Origin: Tritrichomonas musculus
Lineage: Eukaryota > Parabasalia > Tritrichomonadida > Tritrichomonadidae
NCBI GenBank assembly: GCA_039105265.1
Contig: JAPFFF010000002.1
Location: 3,038,001 to 3,102,000 of the forward strand
Direction: 5' to 3'
Length of the DNA stretch: 64,000 nt
The position numbers and the translations under genes are program-made. The first letter of the stretch is position 1. Every line of letters begins with the position of its first letter. The notes below the pieces were generated by a model. The model searched no databases. It saw nothing but the letters and a program-made list of their open reading frames with translations, and had not been told where the DNA came from. This document shows, piece by piece, positions 50,000-60,238 of this stretch.

Positions 50000-50610
50000 C
50001 TATTCAATTTTTTTATCGAAAAATTGAATAAAAAATGATAGGTGAGTTTTCCACCTATGTACTTTTTGCCGCCATTAAAGGCCAAAAATAGGTGAATAAA
50101 AATGGTAGGGTTTTTTCCATTGGTGGGGATGGGGGGTTTCCAGTCGACTTTATATTAATTTTTTAGATATCCAATATTTCTGATTAAAACGATAAAAATG
50201 CTATCAAATTATATATTATTAAATATAGTTTTATTGCATTCAATTTATTAAATTAGGAGAAAAAATACTTTTAAATAGATATAAAACGATAATTATATTA
50301 ATATATTTGTATATTTTTTTTAAAAAAATATATGTGATATTTATTGATTATTTTTGACTTACATTAATCCATCTTGTCTCACATTTTGGCCCATGATTTT
50401 TAAAAAATATTATTTTGGGCCAATTTGACCATCCTAAAAAAAGGTAATTTAATAAGCGTTTTTATATGGCAAAATACGTTGTCTCTTAGTATCAAAAATG
50501 CAGCAATGTGCTTTTTGGGCAAATTTGTTGGCTACCTTTATATACAAATATAGATAAATATGATTTTAAAATATAATTAATAATAATAATAAATTTATAA
50601 ATGATAACAT
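50000..50610. other. Gene-free DNA before NPF-rich gene
   Basis: AT-rich; a G-rich patch GGTGGGGATGGGGGG near 50135 stands out. Nothing else recognised. Confidence 0.4.
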
Positions 50611-51765
50611 TCATTCGATTAGTGTATGAGCTAATTCTTTGAGTTCTTTATCAATTTCCTCCCAGCTAATGCCAGGCTTGATTCTATGCATCATTTCGTA
50701 AAATTTAATAACAAAATCTTTTGGTAAATCATATGTATTAACAGGCTTTTTATTTGTTGCTGCTCTTCCTTTTTTGTAAAATTCAGAATTGCTATTGGAA
50801 CCAAAAAGGTTCTGCTGACAAGTACTTTTTGAAACATTAGAGGAAGTGGTAGTAAAACTCATTTTAGAATTACTTTCAATCTCTTTATCACTGAAAGGGT
50901 TACCTGTTTTTCCCTTCTTTTCGGCTTCTCCTTTGTTTTCTATTTCTCCCTTCTTCTTTTCTAATTCTGACTTTTCATCTGTTTTTGTTTGGTTTGCTGG
51001 TTGCTGTGCAGGTTTAGTTTCTGGTTGCTGTGCAGGTTTAGTTTCTGGTTGTTGTGCAAGTTTAGTTTCTGGTTGTTGTGAAGGTTTAGTTTCTGGTTGC
51101 TGTGCAGGTTTAGTTTCTGGTTGTTGTGCAAGTTTAGTTTCTGGTTGTTGTGAAGGTTTAGTTTCTGGTTGCTGTGCTGGTTGGTTTGTTGGTGTAGCTA
51201 GTTTGAGAGTAAATGGATTTGAGGCGAGTACTGATTGCTGCACTGCTTGGTTTGTTGGTGTAGCTGGTTTGAGAGCAAATGGATTTGAGGCGGGCACTGA
51301 TTGCTGCACTGCTTGGTATGCTGGCGTCCCTGGTTTGGAAATAAATGTATTTGAGTTTGCTGTTGTTTGAATTTTTTTCAAAGCTTCAATATCAGGATTA
51401 GAGACAAAGAAGCTATCTGGAGGTGGATTGATAACAGCATAATTTGATTTTGATACTAAATTTACATTTGCGTTTTGAATCGGTTTTGCGTTTGACTGAT
51501 TTGCAGTTGATTCAGTTGAATTTGAATGAACACTATTATTTCCAGTTGCTAAAGCGGAAAAGCCTCCTTTAGGATTAGTAAATGAGTTCGTAGATGCATT
51601 AGCTGCTGCTTTAAAAGGGTTTTGACCTGCAAAAGCAAAGGGGTTCGTTTTATTTGGACCGCCTTGAGCTGCTCCAAAAGTGTTCGGATTATTTGGTGCA
51701 CCTTGACCACCAAATGGATTTGGGTTGCCCCAACTTGTATTGCTTAATCCTTGACCAAATGACAT
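50611..51765 (-). CDS. NPF/FG-rich repeat protein (nucleoporin-like or EH-ligand)
   Basis: 384 residues. The N-terminal third is Gly/Asn/Pro/Phe-rich with six NPF motifs overall and FG-type spacing (SFGQGLSNTSWGNPNPFGGQG), which suggests an FG nucleoporin or an EH-domain-binding endocytic adaptor. The middle carries two about 26-residue repeats (ASNPFALKPATPTNQAVQQSV) and then seven QQPETK(P/L)(S/A) octapeptides. A Lys/Glu-rich region follows and a conserved-looking C-terminal helical tail (DLPKDFVIKFYEMMHRIKPGISWEEIDKEL). Location (pore or endosome) cannot be decided from sequence. Confidence 0.75.
   Translation of the reverse strand: MSFGQGLSNTSWGNPNPFGGQGAPNNPNTFGAAQGGPNKTNPFAFAGQNPFKAAANASTNSFTNPKGGFSALATGNNSVHSNSTESTANQSNAKPIQNANVNLVSKSNYAVINPPPDSFFVSNPDIEALKKIQTTANSNTFISKPGTPAYQAVQQSVPASNPFALKPATPTNQAVQQSVLASNPFTLKLATPTNQPAQQPETKPSQQPETKLAQQPETKPAQQPETKPSQQPETKLAQQPETKPAQQPETKPAQQPANQTKTDEKSELEKKKGEIENKGEAEKKGKTGNPFSDKEIESNSKMSFTTTSSNVSKSTCQQNLFGSNSNSEFYKKGRAATNKKPVNTYDLPKDFVIKFYEMMHRIKPGISWEEIDKELKELAHTLIE
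50998..51180. repeat. Coding tandem repeat, 24-bp unit in 72-bp higher order
   Basis: Seven 24-bp units encode QQPETK plus PS, LA or PA. The order PS-LA-PA occurs twice, so a 72-bp block was duplicated. Third-position differences are few, implying recent expansion. Confidence 0.9.
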
Positions 51766-52268
51766 TTTGAAAATAGAAAATGATTATGAGCTCATTATCT
51801 GAAAAAATTCTGTGAGGTATCACAATCTTAAAAACTTATTTTAATAAAACTTTTTCAGAATTTTCAAAAATGATAATATCATATTAAATACACTATTTTT
51901 AACTCAACAAATGATATATTTAATATTAAAATAATCATTATCAACTATTATTCTATAAATGAATCAATAGACTATACAATCATTTATAAATGAGATATTT
52001 CAATTTCTAAATAATTTTGCGATAAGCTTTTAAAATATTATCATAAGAATTGTTGGCATGAAAAAACTGGTAAAAAGTGATTTTTGAATAAAAGTATCAT
52101 AAAAGATACCTCCTACTCATATTAGCCAAAAAACACTATATAACAACAACAAATATAAATGTTTTATTTTTGAAGCAATCTTGTTATTTTTTATTTAAAA
52201 ATATCCATTAAAATTTAAAAAAAAATTAATTATCCAATCAATTTTTTAAAGATATACAGTGATTATAA
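51766..52268. other. Gene-free spacer, 503 bp
   Basis: Upstream of the NPF-rich gene (minus) and downstream of the gene at 52269 (minus). CTGAAAAAGTTTTA lies about 80 bases upstream of the NPF gene in its orientation. Nothing else seen. Confidence 0.45.
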
Positions 52269-52808
52269 TTATACAGTTGTCTTGTAGATATCATTAAATG
52301 TAGAATTTCCTTGAACATTAGCAAAATAATCTTTTTGACGAGTCCATAATTGAGGTTCATCTGTATTCGGTTGAACCTTTCTAACTAAAACTGTATTCTC
52401 TTGAATTTGATCGGCAGTTCCTCCAATAGGGTTCAAACAATCAAAATTAATAACAGGTTGATCAGGAATTAATATAGGATTAGGTGACCTGGATTCGACA
52501 AGGAGTGATGGACATCCAATCCCTTGAGGAGTCTGAGCTTTTGGCTGAAGCTGCTTCGATTTTGAATCTCGAATAATTTGGACTTCACCTTCAACTGAAT
52601 TAATTGAATTAGACATTGCTATTAATTCTTTATTACAGTCAGAAAGCGTATTGAGACAACATTTGGATAATTCAAGAATAGAACTTTCAAGAATTGCCAT
52701 ATTTTTGGTTGCAGCTGCTTGAAGTGAACCATATGAAGTTGTAGCTGTTTCAGCAGATTTTTTCATATCTTGAAGTGACTTTTCATATTTGGAAATGATT
52801 GCATCCAT
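52269..52808 (-). CDS. Hypothetical protein with N-terminal coiled coil, 179 aa
   Basis: Not recognised. Residues 1-80 form a helical coiled coil (ISKYEKSLQDMKKSAETA ... LSKCCLNTLSDCNKELIAM). The rest is Pro/Asn-rich and probably extended, with DSKSKQLQPKAQTPQ and a C-terminal FNDIYKTTV. It has a strong candidate promoter word, AATAATCGT, about 32 bases upstream of the ATG in gene orientation. Confidence 0.7.
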   Translation of the reverse strand: MDAIISKYEKSLQDMKKSAETATTSYGSLQAAATKNMAILESSILELSKCCLNTLSDCNKELIAMSNSINSVEGEVQIIRDSKSKQLQPKAQTPQGIGCPSLLVESRSPNPILIPDQPVINFDCLNPIGGTADQIQENTVLVRKVQPNTDEPQLWTRQKDYFANVQGNSTFNDIYKTTV

Positions 52809-53117
52809 TACTTGTTATTTAGAATTTTGAGAGAAGATGACGATTATTATAGATGTACCATCACTCTTCCAATTTTTTTTGCTGAATTTTTCAAACAATT
52901 TATTTTATTTTATATTTTTATAAATCAGTATTAAAGTATATTTATCAAATTATTTTTCAACTTCCATCGGTGAATTTAGAGATATTTATATTTTTTTAAT
53001 TTGTATACCTCACAAAATAAAATATATTCAAAAAGTTTCTGATAATAAAAATAATAATATTTGCTTCTTTCCTATTCATAATTAGAAATTCTGTTTTTTC
53101 TTTTCTTGTATTAGGTT

Positions 53118-54171
53118 CAGGGTTGTCGATCGATGATGATAAATATCGATTATCGGCTCATTATCGATAGTCCGATAATATCGATAAAAATTTGTTCGAT
53201 AACCAATAATTATCGATAAATACGTTAAGCAAAACCGCCGATATTTGGTCACTATCGGACGGTTACGGTTCGATATTCTCCGATATTTTATAATAAAATT
53301 TCCATACTTTTTTTTTACATTTTTGATTAAAATTTGGAATTTTATATTTTTAATTGTACTTCAATAGTGCATGCTGAAATAAGCGAAATAAGGTCAGGGT
53401 GCATTATATGTCCAATATAATAATGAGAAGCTAAAAAATCAGGTTTTTGATTAATACATAAAAAGATTATTTTCAAAATTTTTAAAAAAGAACCAATTGG
53501 CCAACAAAAAAAGATTATGATTAAGAACAAAATTATAAGACGATAATTTCCTCATATCTTCTCAGTATTAAATTATTTCCATATTTGCAAATTAACGAAT
53601 CTTAATATGTAATGAAATATTAATGCAATGCTACTAAAATAATTTGCGTTTTTTTTTATTAAAAGAATATCAAGTCTAAAAATATTTAGAGAAATGGAGA
53701 GAATTTTATTAATTTACAAAAAGTTATCGTGTTCACTTTTTGATAAATTTAATTTTTTTGCCAAAATAAAATTATCTTTATTGATTTTAAATTTTATACT
53801 TAAATATTATTAGAATTATAATATATTACTTATCTTTTATTATAATAAAAGTTAATTTCCTATGAAATATAAAAAATCTTTTTTAATAATTTGATCATTT
53901 GTACATACAAGCTTTTTTATATGTCATTACTTGAAAAAATAACTTTTATATAATTATATAACAATTAAATAGCCATAATTTCTAGTAAATATTATTTCTT
54001 TACCTTAAAAAAGTTAAAAATATCGGTCATTATTGGCCATGAAAAAACCGTTTTTATCGATAATGATATTTATTATCGGATAGTATCGGTTATTCTACTC
54101 TACTCCCGATAATATCGATAATATTGGCAACGTATTTAACCGTTATCGGACACTATCGATAAACATCCCTG
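53118..54171. mobile_element. 1054-bp non-autonomous hAT element with 8-bp target duplication
   Basis: Ends CAGGGTTGT and, reverse complemented, CAGGGATGT, the classic hAT CAGGG terminus. ATTAGGTT flanks both sides exactly (53110-53117 and 54172-54179). The subterminal regions are packed with ATCGATAA, TATCGG and CCGATAAT words in both orientations, probable transposase binding sites. No transposase frame is present; a 62-codon frame inside is chance. Confidence 0.93.
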
Positions 54172-54888
54172 ATTAGGTTATTAAATAAAAAGGTTTTAAT
54201 TTATGATTAGTTATAAAGAAAAAGTTTAATAACTATTTTAAAATGGTTGTTTCAGCAATAATCGTAACGCTCTTTGTATGATGGATGATTATTTTATTCA
54301 TCAGAAATATAAGAGAATCGCTATTCAAATTTTAGAAATTTCTGAGAAATGATCGTTTATACTAATACGTTAAGTTCTGAAAAAGAGAGAACTTGAAAGC
54401 TGTTTTTGGAAAAAATGGCCGTTTCCACAGCTCCCAAAATTTGCATATCTTGCTAGATAACAATGAAATTTGATTTTAAATCATAAAAATCACTTGAAAA
54501 ATTCTACTTTTGGAGATATTGAAAATGTTGATATATTTTGCACACCAAATTTAATTTTGCGTCAGTAACAATCCAACATAAAGTTCATGCTTGGAATAAT
54601 TTCATATCATAATTTTACCTACAAAACTTTATTATCCATTAACTTATCAAGCTTTTAAAATTCAGAAAAAAAGTTCGTTTTTTTTTGAGTGAAGGTACAT
54701 CTATTATTATTATTTTATATTTTACTTGTTAATCAAATTTGAAAGAATTTAAGAAAATATTATATGAGGTTTAACAAAATTGAATGCTTGTGCTGTTTTT
54801 GTCCTAAAAAAAGTCTCCCATTATCCTATATACTCTCATCATTTTACTTTATTCTCATTTTTTTCATCTGTCACATCCAAATTCAATA

Positions 54889-56683
54889 TAGACTTGTTAT
54901 TCTCCGATTCTCAAGATCGATAATTGATTGACTTTTTGATATCGATACATTAATATACACAGATTCACGAGATCGATCTCAGAGATCGAGAATTGTTTTT
55001 CTCAGCTTTTGATATCAGAATATTCAATTAAACTTTTTGATAAATATATGATCGTTATTTATTCTCAATTATTTCATAAAAAAGAAGAGAAATGATAAAT
55101 AGCACACTGTTAAGGTGAAGTGACCATCACAGTATTCAAAAATAAAAACTTTTTGATAAATGTAATAAGAACTTTTTGATAAATGTAATAAGAACTTTTT
55201 GATAGATGTAATAAGAACTTTTTGATAAATGATATTTTATTTTGGCGCCTTTTATAATTTAAATGAATAAATTACTTATTGAATATTATTTTTATGAACA
55301 TTTGATATTTTAATAGATTAAAAGTAAAAATATTGGAATCATTAATATTTTACTAAAATTGTGAGAGCTTTAACAAATTTTGAAAATATTAAGAAAAAAT
55401 TCAAATATATAAATATTGATGGATATCTTACAATATTGTAAGATATTAAAAAAAATGCTAGTAAAATCCTAAAGTTTTAATAAATATGAATAGTTTTTTT
55501 TTTAGTTTTTAATTTATAGCAACATGGTTTCAGAATTATTTAAATGTAGTATTTTAAAATCTCAATTAATCATTTTTTTCATCTTGCTTGTACAAATTTA
55601 TTATAACTAACTGTTTTTACAGAAATTTATTCGACTGTTTCTCAGTAATATAATTTAATATTAAATCAATATATTTTAAAAGGATACGCCAACTGTTTAA
55701 AAATCTAATTTCTCTTTTATGAGCTTATTTTATAAAAAAAATGAGACTTAGGTTGATTAAATGAAAGTTTGTTTTTCGAAATAATTTTAATTATAAATTT
55801 TCTGCTAGATTTGGAATTCAGGGAGTAGCCATTTGTGTCAATATTATAATCATTAATAAAAGTAACGTATTTTATACTGTTTTTTTGGCAACACATTACA
55901 TATTATTATTTAATCTGGTTTAAATATGGTCATAGTGGCGCTTGCTCTATATTTTATTATCTTTTTGAGGAATTAATTTTGTGGATAATATATCTTTTTG
56001 AAGACTTCCATATTAATTATTACCAATTTTGAATATCAAGTTTAAATTAGAGTAAAATACCAGTAACTTCAAGAATATTATTGTAATTATGTCGCTATAT
56101 TCCATAATAGTTTCATTTCGGTATTACTATATTCCCAAATAATTTTAGATCTATAATTTAATTTCACAAAAAGTTCTTATTACATTTTTCAAAATGTTCT
56201 ATTACATTTATTAAAAAGTTCTTATTACATTTATCAAAATGTTCTATTACATTTATTAAAAAGTTCTTATTACATTTATCAAAAAGTTCTTATTACATTT
56301 ATCAAAAAGTTCTTATTACATTTATCAAAAAGTTTTATTTTTTGAATACTGTGATGGTCACTTCACCTTAACAGTGTTAAATCTATTCTACCCCAAAAAA
56401 GAATGTATTTTTTGATTTTAATCTTAAAATAAACATCAATACATTCTATTATTTATTTTTAGATATTATAAAATCACAAATAACAATTATAAAAAAAGAT
56501 AAATCTGTTTGAGATCTCGAGATCTCGGTAATTGATATCAAGTTTACAATTATTTTCATATCACATTTCATATCAGATATCTTGATAATCGATAATCTCG
56601 ATATCAGATTTGTAAACTGATAATCGAGTATCAGATGTAAAAAAGTGACGTTTTTGATATCGATTCTCAAAATAACAAGTCTA
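54889..56683. mobile_element. 1795-bp element, TAGRCTTGTTA family
   Basis: Left end TAGACTTGTTATTCTCC; right end is its reverse complement with small changes. ATTCAATA flanks both sides (54881-54888 and 56684-56691); the match can be stretched to 10 bases by moving the edge. The outer regions share GATATC/ATCGAT words with the 456-bp member at 33747. The interior is a second nested inverted repeat. No gene is carried. Confidence 0.85.
55105..56376. mobile_element. Nested element or inner repeat with perfect 38-bp TIRs
   Basis: Starts CACTGTTAAGGTGAAGTGAC and continues through CATCACAGTATTCAAAAA; the right end at 56339-56376 is the exact reverse complement. Just inside both ends are tandem arrays of a 23-bp unit AACTTTTTGATAAATGTAAT (four on the left at 55150-55232, about seven on the right at 56165-56335, inverted). 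No target duplication was found, so it may be an older insertion or an integral part of the outer element. Confidence 0.8.
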
Positions 56684-56691
56684 ATTCAATA

Positions 56692-57534
56692 TGCTGGGAC
56701 TTTTTTGGACTTAATAGTTTTTTTTTTAATCATATTATGATATGTTTAATTATATGAGATTATCTTTAATTACACCGATACGATTATTAAATATTTATTT
56801 GTATTTAAAGATAATCATATTTTAATCTTAAAATAGAAAATTGAAAGGAATATCATTCAAAATTTTGAGAGAAATTTAGTATGGTTGAGATGTACCTGGA
56901 CTAAGTTATTTCGGGTTACAAAAGAGTTTCATGAATTATATTTTTTATTTATTAATAATATAATATTTATTTAAAAATAAATGGATACATTTATAATAAT
57001 TACTTTTTTATAAATATATAATCATATTTTAATAATTGAGAAAATAATCAATTTAATATTTGTATTGATTATTTTATTACATTGAAAATATAATTTCCAT
57101 ATATTCAAAAAGTTACTAATATAAAAAAAAATCTCTGAAATTTTTTTTTTTTGTGATTACTTATAGAAAATTTGAATACTTTTTCCATTTCGAAAGATGC
57201 TAAGCCAAGCTCTTTAAATAAACTTGATATTCACATAATATACATCTTTTTATAGAATATGGCTAAATCAAATTTCCAAATGGTAGGACCAATTTTGCTG
57301 TAGCAATTTTCATTCAATTTTTCACTTTTTAAATTGATTATTCATAAAAAATAAAAAAAATTCAATGGTACTGGTACATCTTATGGTTGTTCCACTTTTG
57401 TAACGATAAAATCCACTTTCGTAACGAAAAATGTAACCACAAAATTTTTATTTCGTAAGTTTCAAAATAGAATGATATATGAATTGAAAGAAAAAATATC
57501 AAAATAAGGCATCTTGTGCATAATAAATCCGAAA
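56692..57534. other. Gene-free AT-rich DNA
   Basis: No reading frame, RNA or edged repeat recognised. CTTTCGTAACGAAAAA-type words recur near 57398-57440. Confidence 0.4.
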
Positions 57535-57623
57535 TCGATTTCGAGAATCAGTGCATATTAATATATCGATATCAAAAAAATTAATCAATTATCGATCTCG
57601 AAAATTGGAGAATAGCAAGCCTA
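57535..57623 (-). mobile_element. Truncated end of TAGRCTTGTTA-family element
   Basis: Reverse complement reads TAGGCTTGCTATTCTCC followed by GAGATCGATAATTGATT and TTGATATCGATA, closely matching the left end of 54889-56683 for about 90 bases. No partner end is found nearby. Its last TA doubles as the target site of the 57624 element, so that element inserted at or beside its tip. Confidence 0.75.
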
Positions 57624-60012
57624 TAGTCCTAGCACGAGAAAATTTTCATTTTTACACGAGAAAAAAATAAAAATTCTTTATTTCTATTCAAATTTTCAAT
57701 AAAAATATAGAAAAATTCATGAAAAAATTTTATCGCGCAGAAAAAAAAATCAAAAATTTATGAAAAAAAATTTTGACGAAAACGGTTTTTGATGCTACGA
57801 ATTAACTAAAGTGTGAGGCGAAAGCGGTTTTAGAGAAAAAAATGAAAGTTCAGGCACAAATATTTAAAAAAAAGTCAAAAAAACAAAAACAGGAAGTATT
57901 TGATTTTTTAATCTCATCATTTTTGCCAAAAAAAAAAAGCATTTTTACATCAAATTTCATTTATAATAAATTTTTGATTTTACAAGCGAAAATGAGCTTT
58001 TACTCATGAGTAATAAATGTTTTTCCATTAAATTTAAATAATCAGAATTAATATAATATATTCATATATATATGTAGAATTCATAAAAAAGTAATATATA
58101 TATATATTATGAAATGAATATATAATATGACACCCATAAATTTTTAACTAATTTTCAAGAGAATAAATATGATAATATCGATTTGATTAATTTTAATATT
58201 TTGTGTTAAAAGCCAACCAATACAATTAGTTTCTTGGTATAAAATGGATTTTAGGGCGATTTTTTTTACCAAATAGGTTCAAGCCTTTATTTTCTCTTTT
58301 TTTTTTCCATTAAAAACTCAATCAAATTTTTTCAAATACGAATGCCAAAATATTTCGATGATTTATTTATGAATATTCATTTTTTAATATAAACCATTTC
58401 TAAATTTCTTTTTTCAAATATTAAATTTAAATACTTGGTGTGAAATATATGCATTGAAAAAGAGATAATGCCAATGATTTTGAGCTCTTTTATTGAATTG
58501 TTTTGATTGATTATTGGAATCTTGTTCTTTTAAAAAGAATGCTTATATACATGTATACATTGGCATTATCTATTTCAAATGCTTTTCTTTTGAATGAATT
58601 TAATGATGCTTTTGATATAATATTTTGATAGATTTCAGACCAGATAACAATTGAAAACTTATTTTAACCCTTCAGAATTTTCGATTATTTGTAAGCATTA
58701 CTTCTAAGAATTGAATTACTTTGATTCAAAACTGATTTGTAAAAAATGTCTATGTCATATTCTATCATCTTTAAAAGCATTGATAGGATATTCTAGCAAG
58801 AGCTTTAATTGATTTTTGAAACTTCTTAATAATCTGATAATCACTCTTATCTTGAAATTCTTATCTCTTACTGCTACATACATGATATAGAATCTGGTTG
58901 TATTTGATTTGGTTTATAATAATTTGAGTATTAAATAATTTAGAATTTGGAATTGATCTTGTTGGTGCTTTATAAAAAAAAAAATATTAAACGTACAAAA
59001 TATAAAAAGGTAAAGAATTTGATTTGTAAAGATTTTAATATGAAAATCAGCTCTTAAAACCATTGTTTTTCATATTACAATTAGATTGTCTGGTTCTTAA
59101 CACAAAATATTAAAATTAATTAAATTGATAATCATCTTATTATTCTCTTGAAAATTAGTTAAAAGTTGATTTTGTTTTTATAATTATATTAATAATGGAA
59201 TTTATAATATTTTTATGTATTAAATTTATTTATATTTTTTATACTGAGTTCAAAATGATTAAAAATGTCTTTAAAAAAATAAACGGTTTCTGTCAGGTTT
59301 TCCTAAAAAATCAACATTTTCCTTAAATTCAACAGGATTATAATTTATATATAAAGTAATTTAACAAGTTTCTAGTATATCAAAAACTGTAATATTATAA
59401 AATACATTAATGAAAACTCAATCATCAATTATATTAATAAATTCTTAATCATCAAATACATTAATAAATACTCAATTATCAAATACATTAATAAACATTT
59501 AATCATCAATTACATTAACAAATACTCCATCATCAATTACATTAATAAATACTCCATCATCATTTATATTAAAAAATTCTTCAATTTTATATCCAAATCT
59601 CTATTATTAAAAGTCGGAAACATAATGTTATACCTTTTTTTAAATCCATAAAAAGATTTTGTATGATTAACAAATCATTTTAATTATAAAAAATTTGCTC
59701 AGAACATTTTTCTTTAGTCATTATATTATTAGAATAAGTTTTTTTGTTTTGATTTTTTTGATGAAATTTCTAGTTTTTTTGACATACAATTTTTTCGTTA
59801 TTTGTGCATTATTTTTTCTTCATTAAAAACCGTTTTCGGAATAAAATTTTTTTTATTAAAATTTTGAAATTTTATCTTCGGGTAAAAAATTTTTATTGAA
59901 AAATCAAATTTTTTTCCAAACAAAATTTTTTCCCTTCTGAAAAAGTTGATCATAATTATCAAAAAAAATTTTTTTCTCGTGTAAAAATGAAAATTTTCTC
60001 GTGCTAGGACTA
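57624..60012. mobile_element. 2389-bp non-autonomous element with TA target and TAGTCCT ends
   Basis: Left end TAGTCCTAGCACGAGAAAAT; right end is the exact reverse complement, matching for about 45 bases. TA flanks (57622-57623, 60013-60014). Inner inverted repeats are at about 58141-58260 and 59045-59165 (arms with AACTAATTTTCAAGAGAATA). A smaller hairpin GAGATAATGCCAATG/CATTGGCATTATCT is near 58470 and 58558. No gene. The TAGTCCT terminus is shared with the 29885 element. Confidence 0.85.
59401..59583. repeat. About 30-bp tandem repeat, six imperfect copies
   Basis: Unit contains TACATTAATAAATACTC and AATCATCAAT, repeated head to tail with variants. It lies within the 2389-bp element. Confidence 0.75.
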
Positions 60013-60238
60013 TATTTAAGTCTAAGAATTGTTTGCTTTATGGTAAGCCATATTGATCAAATTATTCTTTTTTATAAAATATAACATTAGAAACATATGT
60101 AATATATAACAACAATTATAAATATTTAGTATTTATTAAGAAATTTAAGTTTCAAATTTTTGTATAATATATAACATTGAATTCAAAACGATCACATTAT
60201 TAGTTCATAAAATTTTATTTGAACAGAAATTTTTATTG

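Noticed and set aside
50846-51370. Plus-strand Cys-rich 174-aa protein
   Set aside because: It is the antisense shadow of the QQPETK repeat in the NPF-rich gene, which is the coding strand by composition and motifs.
54889-56683. Retrotransposon with long terminal repeats
   Set aside because: Terminal sequences are inverted, not direct, and no reverse transcriptase frame exists.
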